From Xestospongia bergquistia (taxonomy: Eukaryota > Porifera > Demospongiae > Haplosclerida > Petrosiidae), in assembly GCA_963965975.1 (NCBI GenBank), contig OZ014424.1, positions 5,228,380 through 5,292,379 of the forward strand: DNA of 64,000 nt, in the 5' to 3' direction. This document shows positions 43,349 to 54,257 of the stretch, piece after piece (positions within the stretch are counted from its first letter, which is position 1; every line of letters starts with the position of its first letter). The position numbers and the translations under genes were made by a program. The notes under the pieces were generated by a model that worked only from the letters and a program-made list of their open reading frames with translations, was not told the DNA's origin and ran no database searches.

Positions 43349-43724
43349 CTTCTGTGCGCTGTTCTGAAAATTATGAAAGAGATTCACGAAGTCCTATAAT
43401 TTTTCTTAAGATATACGGAAATATACTAGATACAATTAGTCAGCATGACAATCTCAATGCGACGTCATCTCGATTGTATTGATAATAAAATAACATTATT
43501 GTGAATGCTATGATCTGATCCATAATAATAATAATTATTATTATTATCGTGCTGCAGTCTATCATCAACTGATCAATTGTAATATATAATCTAGTTATAT
43601 AATCTATATCAGGAAACCATGTGCTACCAGGAGAGTCCATACACTCCTAGTACTAATTGTATACATTAGACTCATGTAGCCAACCCCTTCTAGTTTTATT
43701 TAATGAAGAGGCTGGCTACATGAG

Positions 43725-43755
<31 letters not shown>

Positions 43756-43760
43756 ACCAT

Positions 43761-44148
43761 CATAGGGGTAGAAAGATAGTAGGGATTAGGGGGGCTAAAA
43801 TGTTATCAATAGTAATAACTGTTTCATGAGCAGGGGGTTGCATTCCCAGAGGTTTTTAATTTGAAAACTTGTAAAATTATGTTAAATGATAACAGATGAT
43901 TATGACTGAATTAAAGAAATGACATATATACACATGACCTAATAAAATATGTTAATAATGTCCAAAATAGTTTACACGTCTCTTGTTGCTGGTTACAAAA
44001 TCCTTTTCGATACTTAATAAATTAATGATTATTTTTTTAAAAATAGAGTAACTTTACTTTGTTAACAATATTAGGGGGGCTAAGCCCCCCTTTAATCAAC
44101 ATTAGGGGGGCTAAAGCCCCCCTAGCCCCCCTGGTTCCTACCCCTATG
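43761..44148. mobile_element. Non-autonomous hAT-like DNA transposon (MITE), 388 bp
   Basis: The ends are inverted: CATAGGGGTAGAAA at the left and, reversed, CATAGGGGTAGGAA at the right. Internal GGGGGGCTA/TAGCCCCCC repeats extend the terminal inverted repeats. The element is flanked on both sides by an exact 8-base duplication, TATACCAT (43753-43760 and 44149-44156). An 8-bp target duplication with CA..GGGG termini is diagnostic of the hAT superfamily. There is no transposase frame, so it was moved in trans. It sits between NEDD8 and RPGRIP1L. Confidence 0.88.
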
Positions 44149-44225
44149 TATACCATACAATGTAGTATATGTATGTTAGAGGTAGAACGATATTAATAAA
44201 TTATTATTTTTTATGAAGATTGTAG

Positions 44226-47200
44226 CTAAAGTTGATGACTTGTTTGTAATAATTGTCTTATCGTGTCTAGTCCATCAAGTTTTATTGTAAGGAATCCAAT
44301 GATCTCATCATTATTAGTAACACTGTGAACTACAGGAGAAGCTGAATTAATTTACTTACAATTCATAACTCACCATCTTCATCTAATAAAGCATCTTCTC
44401 CACCTTCTTGAACAATCTATAAAATGTTACAGGTATGTACCAGATAACAGACTAATACAGTCTACAAGACACAGTAGTTATTAGTAATAACTCAGGCAGA
44501 CATCTACTCTAAATGCTATAGGTATACTAGTTGTAGACACACTTCTTTGATGCTTGTCTCTGTAGACGCAAGAAAGAAGATGGTCTGTGCTTAGGACAAC
44601 ACACAACACCACTTCACAGGTGATTGCTATGAAGGAACCATTTCCCTCTATGCATGATTAATGTATTAATATTTGCTTTATTCTAAAATCAGCCTCCAGA
44701 GGAGGCCAACAAAAAATTATTTAAGACTCATCATTTGTCCTCCCCCACGGAAATCTTTAGTAAAAGGCGAAAGATTTATGCGATCTGAGGGAAGACCAGA
44801 GTTACCTCAAACACAAATTTCTGTGAATTATATAGTCCTTGAGGTAACTAGGAACTTGTGGGGCTCTTTATTTATAACCATATTCATAATTGACCACAAA
44901 AAGGTGTCATATTGACAAGTTGTTGCTATGGTTTCTTGCAACAATAACTAATTATTGATTATTATTACCTCTCTAAGATTGATCTTTGTTACTCCTAACT
45001 CCACACACTCCACATTATCTGTGTCTCCTTCAGGATCACTCACTATGGTCACTGGAATACTAACAGAACCACAATAGAATTCATTTATACTCATTAACCC
45101 AAACATTCATCCTATAAACCTCCATTCATTTAAACTTACCAGTGGTCAGTATTATGATTGTCTTGTAACAAAGCTTTTAGCAGTTCCATTGTGTTCGAGT
45201 GCAGATGAGAATGGATATAAAAATCTATAACATAACGCAAGCAGCATATTGCTAGCAGTATCTAAAAACAGTAGAGTGTATTAACCTTTCTTGAAGTTAA
45301 AGATAATAGGATGTCCAGGAGTAGTTTTTGGCAGTGATAGAGGCGTTTCCAGCTCACTGCTGTCATAATCTAAAAACTGATATTCTATAAATATTTGAGT
45401 GACTGATTTATCTCTGGCTAAACTACTGTCCTCCTCGACAGTAAATGAAACAATGGTCAGAGAGAAATTAATCTGAGAGGAATAGAATAAAGCATGCTAT
45501 CAAGTTTCCTTATCTCACCTCTATCTCTTTTTCTGATGGTATAGTTTTGTTTACTAGTGGTGGTAAAATCTTGTGGTTATTTTTTTGACCTATTGGTTGT
45601 TCATCATCTTCAGACATTAAATCTAAAGAGTCTCCTAAACTATCTTCGTCTGTGTCCTCTTGAGGTCGGAGAATCACTGAGGGTTTATTTGGCGAGGGAG
45701 AGGGTGAAGGAAAGGGAGAAGAAGGGAGAGGTCCTGAAAGAAACTCATAGTAAGATCAAATGAATTGTACAGTTATCTACCTTCAGATTGTAAAGTGTCT
45801 TCAAACATCGTGTCTTCAGACAATTCAGTCAAATCTTCTTCAAACTCTTCTTCACTAAGTTCAGAATCTTGGCGGTCATGACGTGAACTTTCCTCTCCAA
45901 TGGTTGCTATGGAAACCACATGAGGATCAGGAAGAGGACCTGCTACATCAGTTAACGAAGCATCCTCCATTTTGGCATCAAACAACAAAGGAGGAGAACC
46001 AACATTAGGTGTACCATTTTCTCCATTACTACTTTGGATATCTTCTTTGCTTTCTTTCACACTAATAGTACTGGTAACAGATGGTATAGGAAATACTCCT
46101 GTTGTACTGATTGGAATAGGTGTACTAGTGTCTTGTGGGGGACTACTTTGTAATGGACCTTCTGGTTTTTGTAAGTGAGTCATGTGACGAGGAGTTTCTT
46201 GTGGAGGACTCCTTTGTAATAGAGGTACTGGCTTTTGTAAGTGAGTCATGTGACGAGGAGTTTCTTGTGGAGGACTACTTTGTAATAGAGGTACTGGCTT
46301 TTGTAAGTGAGTCATGTGACGAGGAGTTTCTTGTGGAGGACTACTTTTTAATGGACCTGCTGGTTGTGTGGTGATGCGATGAGGGGTACTAGAATCAAGT
46401 GTGGTAGTTTGTAATTCCATTCTTTTAGTGCTATAAGCTAACTCTTTCAATTGAGATTCTAATTTCTAAGTAGAAGAATTAAAAATCATCAAATCCTATA
46501 GCACAGCTGTTAATAATGATACAAAAACTAACTTAGCCTATTACAGTATTGTGATGTATCTCTATCTAATTAGCTAACTGACTTATACCTTAATTCTTGT
46601 TGACTTCATCTCTAGTAACTGTGTTTTTTCATGTAATCTCATCTCATAATCTTCTTTCATTCTGTTTATTTCACTTCTTGTCATTTCTAATTCTTTCTTA
46701 CAGTCACGAGATATAGCACTTTGAAGGGACAGTAATTTCTTTGTCTTGTCCAATTCACTTGTTGTCTCTGCATAAGCTAAACGAAGATCTTGTACTTCCT
46801 GACTTGAGTCTTCTGTGATAGTGTGTGCGTGTATCAATAAATGTATTAATGAGTAAAGAAATAGACAGACAGACAGACAGACAGACACTAACCTATGACT
46901 GTATGTATTATAGGTGGTCTTTCAATGGCTGTCATATTTGTAGGTTGTAATAAATGATCATTTTCTTTCTTAGACTAGTACAACAATTTAATTGTTAAAG
47001 ATATATTTACAAAAACTTACTTTTAGAAAACTGAGAGCTTCTTCAAGTTCTGTCCAATCTATTTGCGGTGATCCCTGCAGAGAAGTGTATTAATGTGTGT
47101 ATCATTAAGAGATGTACCTTTTCATTTTGGCCTAATTTTTGAAGCAAGTTTTTGTGTTCATTTTGCAGTTTTATGTGATGACCTTTGACCTCCGATAGTT

Positions 47201-49432
47201 CATTATTTAACCTCTTGCTTACCTCTTAATGAGAAGGACACACAGTGAGATTATAACATTTAGGTTCCAGCTACCTTTTTCTTTGGCCAATTTTTCTACA
47301 ACATTTTGTGTCTCTTTCATTTCATTTGAAACCTTTCTTTCAAGTTCTTTTACTCTCTCTTCAAGTGCTCTTCTCTGACTTGAAAATTCAGGACTACCCA
47401 CTGAAACTAGAGCACTACAATAGAAAGAAAATATCACATTTTAATTTACATCTTCCAACAACATTTAACATACCTCTTCATCAATCTATCATTGCTTTGT
47501 TTCAAAATGTCTTTTTCTGCTTTCAAGTCAGCTAACATTTCTTGTAACTAATAGAAACACAAAATGTAACACTATTGTGTAATATATAAAATAAATGTAA
47601 ATGTACATGTAAATGTAAATATACATGTACATGTGCATGTAAATGTACATGTACATGTAAATGTACACTTAATATGATATGAAATGATTTACTTCAGATA
47701 TCGTTTTTTGTTGAACAGAGCTGGTCTGATGTTGACTATGGAGCTCTCTGTATCGTTGTTGTTCCTACAATAGCATTTAGTGTATAAATATCATAATAAC
47801 TTTACTGTCTAATTTATTAAAGGTAATAATACTTGATCTAATTGAGTGCTCAGTTGCGTCACTTCTTCTAATAACTTGTCACGGTCATTTTTGAGGGACT
47901 GTAAATTCTACAAAGAGAATGTGAAATCATTTACTCTTCTATCCTCCCTCCCTTTTTCTCTGTTGGTTTATCTTACTATTCATTTATCAGCTACTGTGAC
48001 TTACATTTTCAAGTGTTGTACACTGTGTCTGTGTAAGTCGTAGTTCATTTGTTTTCTCACGGACTTCTCTTTGAAGTTTTATCTTCTCGATATCCTCCTC
48101 AATATTGATCCTTATTGAATGTACGATACATAAAATTAAAATTATTAATAATGTTGTACTTTTGTGTATTAACAAATTGCTTTTGTAATTGCTCTTGTAA
48201 CTTGAGTACTTCATCATCATGAGATAACTTTTGTAATTTGTTCTGTGTATGTGTGTGTGGAGGGAGGGAGGGAAGGAGGGAGGGAGGGAGGGAGAGAGGG
48301 AGGGAGGGAGAGAGGGAGAGAGGGAGAGAGAGAGAGGGGGGGGGGGGGAGAGATAGAGAGAGAGTTGAATCTGAGTTACCGAGCTAGACACATTTAAACA
48401 TTACCTCTTCTTTATATCGATCACATTCAGTTCTTAATAGACTGATCTCTTGTTTTAAGGACAACACCAATTCTTCTCTAAAACATTCATAATAGAAAAG
48501 ATACAGTAATTAATGGCCTTACAATTCTTCATTGTCTTTACGAGCCTCTTCTAATAAACTCTGACCATACCTATCAAAGGGTATATTGTATTGTTATCAC
48601 GATAAATTTTACCGAACTGGTCCGGGGGAGACTTGAGGAGTCACATTTTTCCTTAATTAAAAAATGTACATGTATATGTAACATTAACATATGTATTAAC
48701 AAACTCTTCAATACCTTTTGGTACTTGAGACATCCTCAGTTGATATTGATCGCCGTGGTGATCTTTTTACCACACCCTAGTAATATTGCTAGTTATAAAT
48801 AAGTTATTAATTTGTACATACTGTGTTAATCTTTGAGGGTATATGATCATAAGGGGTATGTCGCTTCCCACGGGACTCCAATTGCTGTTTCAAAACAGTC
48901 ACTTTGCCTTTCAAATTAGCATTTTGTATCTCCATTTGACGTAATTTCTCTGACAGTTCAACCAAATTATCTTCAACGTCTGAGATATTACCTGCTCTCT
49001 CTCCTCTGATTTTTTTGTCATCAGAAGAAAGTCGAAGTAGCTTGGTAGCCATTCTAATAAAAAGCACAATACATATTAATATATTATGTAATACTATATA
49101 ATATTATGTAATAGGAAAACCTTTTCATTTTCTCTTCTTGGGCTTTAGCATGTTTCTTTAACAACTGTAAAGAGACCAGAGAAACAATTCATAAAACTTT
49201 CAACCAATGTTCAAAGTATATATATATATATATTGTTCAAAGTATATATATATATATATATATATTGTTCAAAGTATATATATATATATATATATATATA
49301 GGAGTAATGACTATATAATATCTATTGTATTACCATGTTCTCTTCCACTAGTTCAATATGCTTGTCTTCCAGTTCCACTCTGTCCATTAAAGATATTGCA
49401 CGTTTTGTATGCACATCTATTGATGTTGACAT
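44226..49432 (-). CDS. RPGRIP1L: RPGRIP1L-like ciliary transition-zone protein lacking the central C2 domains
   Basis: Twenty-four exons: 49432-49334, 49164-49121, 49053-48822, 48776-48715, 48651-48613, 48570-48523, 48477-48405, 48242-48160, 48110-48005, 47907-47833, 47764-47693, 47547-47474, 47414-47275, 47224-47118, 47074-47021, 46974-46893, 46812-46589, 46465-45781, 45733-45519, 45472-45286, 45224-45140, 45059-44969, 44416-44374, 44329-44226; about 1,007 residues. The start [36 protein letters not shown] and HTPYDHIPSKINT match vertebrate RPGRIP1L closely. About 500 residues of coiled coil follow, then a low-complexity acidic exon. The C-terminal domain (TQIFIEYQFLDYDSSELETPLSLPK, VTIVSDPEGD, ELGVTKINLRE) corresponds to the RPGR-interacting C2-like domain. 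RPGRIP1L (MKS5/NPHP8) scaffolds the ciliary gate. The two middle C2 domains of the vertebrate protein (total about 1,315 aa) are missing. Confidence 0.9.
46135..46365 (-). repeat. 66-bp in-frame tandem repeat in RPGRIP1L exon 18
   Basis: Three to four copies, with anchor words CATGTGACGA at 46181, 46247 and 46313. Each encodes a 22-residue unit with SSPPQETPRHMTHLQKP at its core. The period is a multiple of three, so copy-number change keeps the frame. It sits where the vertebrate protein has C2 domains. Confidence 0.9.
48255..48365. repeat. G/A-rich simple repeat in an RPGRIP1L intron
   Basis: Runs of GGGAGGGAGAGAGAGA, with a nine-base G run; polypyrimidine on the transcribed strand. Confidence 0.85.
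49217..49300. repeat. (TA)n clusters in an RPGRIP1L intron
   Basis: Three (TA)n tracts, each introduced by the same word TTGTTCAAAG, i.e. a higher-order tandem repeat. Confidence 0.85.
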
Positions 49433-49707
49433 AATTTGAGTAGCTAAAGAGAAAGGTAAGAACTGACATTAGTACTGTGACATTTATATTTCATACCTGT
49501 CATTCTGAGAGACACATCTGACTAAAAGCTAACTCAACTGATTTTTGTGTTTGGTATTTAGCTTATAAACCATGTGGGCAGTTCCTTCAGGCGGTTGTAT
49601 CTCGGTTACTATAGTAACCAAAATTTCATTGGTGGGTGGGTTTTTAAGGATGTGGTGTGCATTAATTAGAATGCTATAATTTCGCGGGATCCGCGATGCA
49701 AGAGCTT

Positions 49708-49714
49708 TATAAAA
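49708..49714 (+). promoter_or_regulatory. TATA box of the ANKRD11/12-type gene
   Basis: TATAAAA 49 bases upstream of ATG 49757, within the 324-base divergent promoter shared with RPGRIP1L. Confidence 0.5.
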
Positions 49715-49756
49715 GTTGCTGTCATTCAGTGATGCTTACAGTTGATCCTTTCTGGG

Positions 49757-52700
49757 ATGGAAGGCAAGATGGCACAAAATAAGAAGCAATCACAATCAGA
49801 AGAGCAGCTGCAAGAGTCTCCTGTAGCGAGCAAAACCGTCAAGGAAGTGAGGGGTTGAACCATACATTGCAGCACATGGAATGCTAGCATTGTAGTAATT
49901 ACAATTGTTAAAGCTAACTGTTTTTAATGGAATGCCACAGTTATGTCTCTTCTTTTTTTGATTGGCAGACTACTCAAAAGACACCCACAAGAGGTCCAGG
50001 ACGAATTGGCAAGAGAAAGCTACAGCCCATGATACCAGCACTTCAAAGCAAAGATGATTGTAAGTTATTGTTAAAGAGAAAACTACAATATTTATAAAAT
50101 TTGAAAACTGTTTTAGTGCCCTCAATTGAGAAACCTCCTGTTGTTAAGAAACGACGTAGGAGCTCAAGTACAAGTGGTATGGCTTCTCCGACTAGCATGT
50201 TTAAACCTGCACTGACTGAACGACAGCAGCTGGCATTACTTCTACAAATGACTGACCCTCAGAAGCAAAGTCCAGGTACGTTAGGTCTAACTATTTTACC
50301 TAACTAGCATGACACTATAGACCTTATCTATCTAGTATAGTTTCTGTTTGAAGTTCATTGTTTGTTTGTTTATTACACATCAAAGACACATCATTAGTTT
50401 CAATGTTCTCAATAATTAGATGATATAACTAATTAATATTAATATATATGATATTATTATTAATATAACTAATCATTAATAGATGAATGACTTCACAGAT
50501 GGATGGTTGAATATAAAGGATCATTAAATACAAACAAATCATTTTGCAAATAGGTGGTAGTACTGCTGCTAGCATTGAGTCATCTCCTCGAGATACTCCA
50601 GTAAAAGGTCGCATTCATCGACGCAATGAAAGAGGGGAGACTCCCCTTCATTTAGCATGCATACGAGGTGACGAGTCTGCCGTCTTATCTCTGATTGAAC
50701 AAGGAGCTGATGTCAATGCAACTGATAATGCAGGTATTACTATAACAAGTTTTAAAAACGGGTTGTGTAAACAGGTTATAAATAGATATAATTTGTACTA
50801 CTTGTCTGCGGAATGTGAATTATGTTAGTTAATTTTTTGCAGTGAGCAAAGGGTTAAATTTGAACAATTACAATATCAATATTACATACCATCTTATATC
50901 TTGATATAGGTTGGTCACCTCTCCATGAAGCTTGTAATCATGGTCACATTAAGATTGCCGCCATTTTATTAGACAATGAAGCATTTGTCAATGCTCTAGG
51001 GATGGATGGAGACACTCCTCTGCATGATGCTGTCAGCAATAGCCACATAGAGGTAGCGATGAACTAGACTCCATTGTTACTAATTGTACTAATAGGTTGT
51101 AGGTTTGTTGATGGAGAAAGGAGCTGACATTACTATTGTTAATGCCAAAGAGAAGACTCCATTGGATCTTTGTCGAGAAGAGGGAATACGTGCATTGCTC
51201 TTAAAGTCTGTTAAACATGATCAAGATGTTAGAAGAACTGAAAATGGACAAGATGAAGAAAAGGAGGTATTTGCTGAAGACAAAGTAGTTACCAAGAAAG
51301 AAATTAATGTGGAACCTTCCTCGTGTCCTCATATTATTATTCAAACACCTCCCTCTCAGACCCTTGCTCGATTTCCTCGACAAAAACAGGGCCGACGTGC
51401 CGAGACTCCGCCTGCTAGATTACATGCTTATTATTCTCGTGGTCGTGGTCAGAAGAAGAAACCAAACTCAAGAGGTAGTTTCTATAGCGATGTTTCATCA
51501 AGTGAAAGTGAAGCTGACCATCTAGAGACTGAAATAAGTCACTTGAGACCACACCCACCTAAAATAATTAAATTGACATCTATTTCTGAGGCTGATGATA
51601 GTCTAACTGAAAGCCCTGTACCAGAGAAAACTAACATGTCTGTAATACTTACCGAAGAGGCTGAACAGAAAGAATGTAATATGGTAGTGGATGTAAAAAT
51701 TGATGTCACGACTATTCAGCCATCTTTAGAATTAGATGACAAAGATATTGTTATAACACCTGATCTAGGTCAGGTGTCCAGTTCTTCAGTATTAGATCAG
51801 AGAGATCTCGACGATAGAAATAATGGGAAAATAGAGGATACTATTAAAGATGGAGATGAAAATACATGTAAAAGTGAAGAAGTACTGCTGACTAATGGCG
51901 AGAGAGTTGAAGACAACACTCAAGATTTATCAGAAACAGTATCCATGGAAACAACTAACTCAGATGCTAAAGATGTTAGGAGTCCTTTGATCTTATCAGA
52001 AGTACAAGAAGTAGTGTCTTCTCTTGTTGTCAGTATTATGCTCAATGAAATCACTCTTAAGATTGGAAATATAAGTAATGATACCCTCAAAGATCCAACA
52101 TCTAAACAGACAGACTTGCAAGAGACGTCAGAACCAACTGAATCATCATTACTCACTAGAAATGGGTCTGAGGATGTTACCAGTCCCAATATTGATAGTT
52201 CGTCCCCTGTGACTCGAAGTGTATCTGTAGTTAGTGGAGCTGTACGTAGAGTTTCTAGTATTGATGATGAAAGTACATGTAGTGAATTCCCAGAGCTTCC
52301 TTTAACTTTCCAAGAGATATTGATACAAAGGGAAAGTAATGTCCTCGTTGATGACGATGATAATGACTCTTGCTCAACTGTTGTCTCTTTTTCAACGTCT
52401 CTACCTCTTGTGTTTGGTTCTCGTACTCCCTCTCGTTCTCAAAGTCCCAGTCGCTCTCTGTCTCCACCTCCATTAACCACACCCCTTCTATCTGGGTTAG
52501 TAACGTCATCATTAAGGTCTAAAGTGGACACTGGAGAACCATTAGAATGTGCCAAGGACCAAGGACATGGCTTAAAGAAGTCTCCACCTACTCACAATGA
52601 TAATTCTGCTAGTAAAGGTTAGTATTATTATTAAAATGTAAAACTTTTCGGTAGTGAGCATTTTAGGTTCTTAGAAACTGTCCTTTGTGTAGATAGTATC

Positions 52701-53946
52701 TTTAAAGATTATATGCAACAAATGTCCTTAATATAATATTAACATACTACTTCACTTAACTCCATTATTGTAGGTGACCAAGATGCTATTAAAAGGCCAG
52801 ATCCTACTCTTGTAAGTAGTCAAGTGCCTTTTGATTTTACAATGTATCCAATATTTATTTCCCTACTAGCCTACAAAGAAAAGAATTCTCAGAGAAGTTT
52901 ACAAATCTGAAATTATTAATCATCGTAGGAACCTCCCCTCTCATCCACCTCAATATCCTCCTCACAATTACGACACATATCTTTTGTCTACACGTCAGTA
53001 TCAATCAGGCTCTCTTCCTAAACCAACTAATGCAGAGGTATGTGCATGTGACTATACTTGGTAATATTATCCAATAGCTTGGTTGTTTATTTTGATTCAG
53101 ACTATATATCCTCCTATACCGCCATCTTTTATCAAACTTTTCACTGAACAAGAAAACGAACGACTGAACCTCCTGGCTTCTCACTTAACTGAAGTAGTAA
53201 GCTAAATGGATGAATTGATGGATGGATAAATGGATAAATACTTGTGTAGAAAGGTACACTATTTCATTGTTAGGATCGCTTGGTTATTTGTTTTGAACAA
53301 GAATTACTTCGAGCTCAAGAGAGAGCTAACTCATCTACATTCTATCCACCACTGAGTGTCTGTTCTGTTCTTATGGAGCGTCAATTCCCTCTTAATCAAT
53401 CCTTTTTCCCTCAAGAAAACTCAGACTCCAAAGTGAGCAGGGACAGTGATAGAAAAGATGAGCGACTTTTAGCTGGTTACGTTCGAGATGTTTGGGATAA
53501 ATATCATAGAGAGAGTGTGTTGTTAGCTAGTAGACACAAGATGGAAGTAGAAACACTGTGGTTAACTCAAACACATCACTGGATTAAAAAACAAAAAGAA
53601 ACAGGTTAGTATTATCATCATCTTGTCCTGGGACATCCAATACTTGAATATCAGTAGATAAGTAATAGCATAGACCTTTCACTTTGCTAAAGCATGAGAG
53701 GTCTAGTAAATAAGTTTACCCAAGCTGACCAATCCGATTCAACCACTCATATTCTAAGTAGTAAAGGCAGGAAACCAGTGAAGTATTTATGCTATGTCCA
53801 TACAGTACTTAATGGTTGCCTAGCAACTGTTATCTGTAATGAGCTACACTTTTTAATATATAGGAACCTTCTCTTCTCCTACTGATATTCCAGCATCTCA
53901 TGTTCCAGTAACACACTCTGGTACATTTCCAAGTTATGTGCACTAA
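49757..53946 (+). CDS. Ankyrin-repeat chromatin cofactor, ANKRD11/ANKRD12 type
   Basis: Eleven exons: 49757-49846, 49969-50059, 50117-50275, 50554-50733, 50910-51052, 51096-52617, 52774-52811, 52870-53037, 53101-53196, 53274-53604, 53864-53946; 966 residues. A basic N-terminus (GKRKLQP, VVKKRRRSSS) precedes three ankyrin repeats: GETPLHLACIRGDESAVLSL; GWSPLHEACNHGHIKIAAIL; GDTPLHDAVSNSHIEVVGLL. The GWSPLHEACNHG and DGDTPLHDA words are hallmarks of ANKRD11/12. A 507-codon low-complexity acidic/Ser-rich exon follows. The C-terminus (EQENERLNLLASHLTEVDRL, ELLRAQERANSSTFYPPLSV, VRDVWDKYHRESVLLASRHKMEVETLW) corresponds to the conserved C-terminal region of ANKRD11/12. In vertebrates these proteins recruit histone deacetylases to nuclear receptor coactivators. 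The sponge-like gene is far shorter than the ~2,000-2,600-residue vertebrate proteins. Confidence 0.85.
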
Positions 53947-54257
53947 TTACATTTTATAGTCATAATAATGATCAGGTGATATTAATATGTGAAATGTTTG
54001 GCATAAGAGGATTTTAATGGACTAAAACCAATACTTATCTATGTATTGGCATCACTTGTGACCCAATCTCATTTTTGTCTGATAATCAGTCACAAATTGT
54101 AGTAACATTTTATAATAAGGTTGAAACTATTAATATAGGGAATGTACATGTCTGTGTGTTAGTTAGGTTATTGCTCTGGTTTAGTATTGTTTTGAGAATA
54201 AAACAGATCCAGTAGAGGAATAGCTACAGAACAGACATGTCACATGACTATCATATG

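Noticed and set aside
45972..46374. Two overlapping plus-strand frames (e.g. repeated FVSESCDEEFLVED)
   Set aside because: Antisense of the RPGRIP1L 66-bp coding repeat; the minus-strand frame continues into conserved exons.
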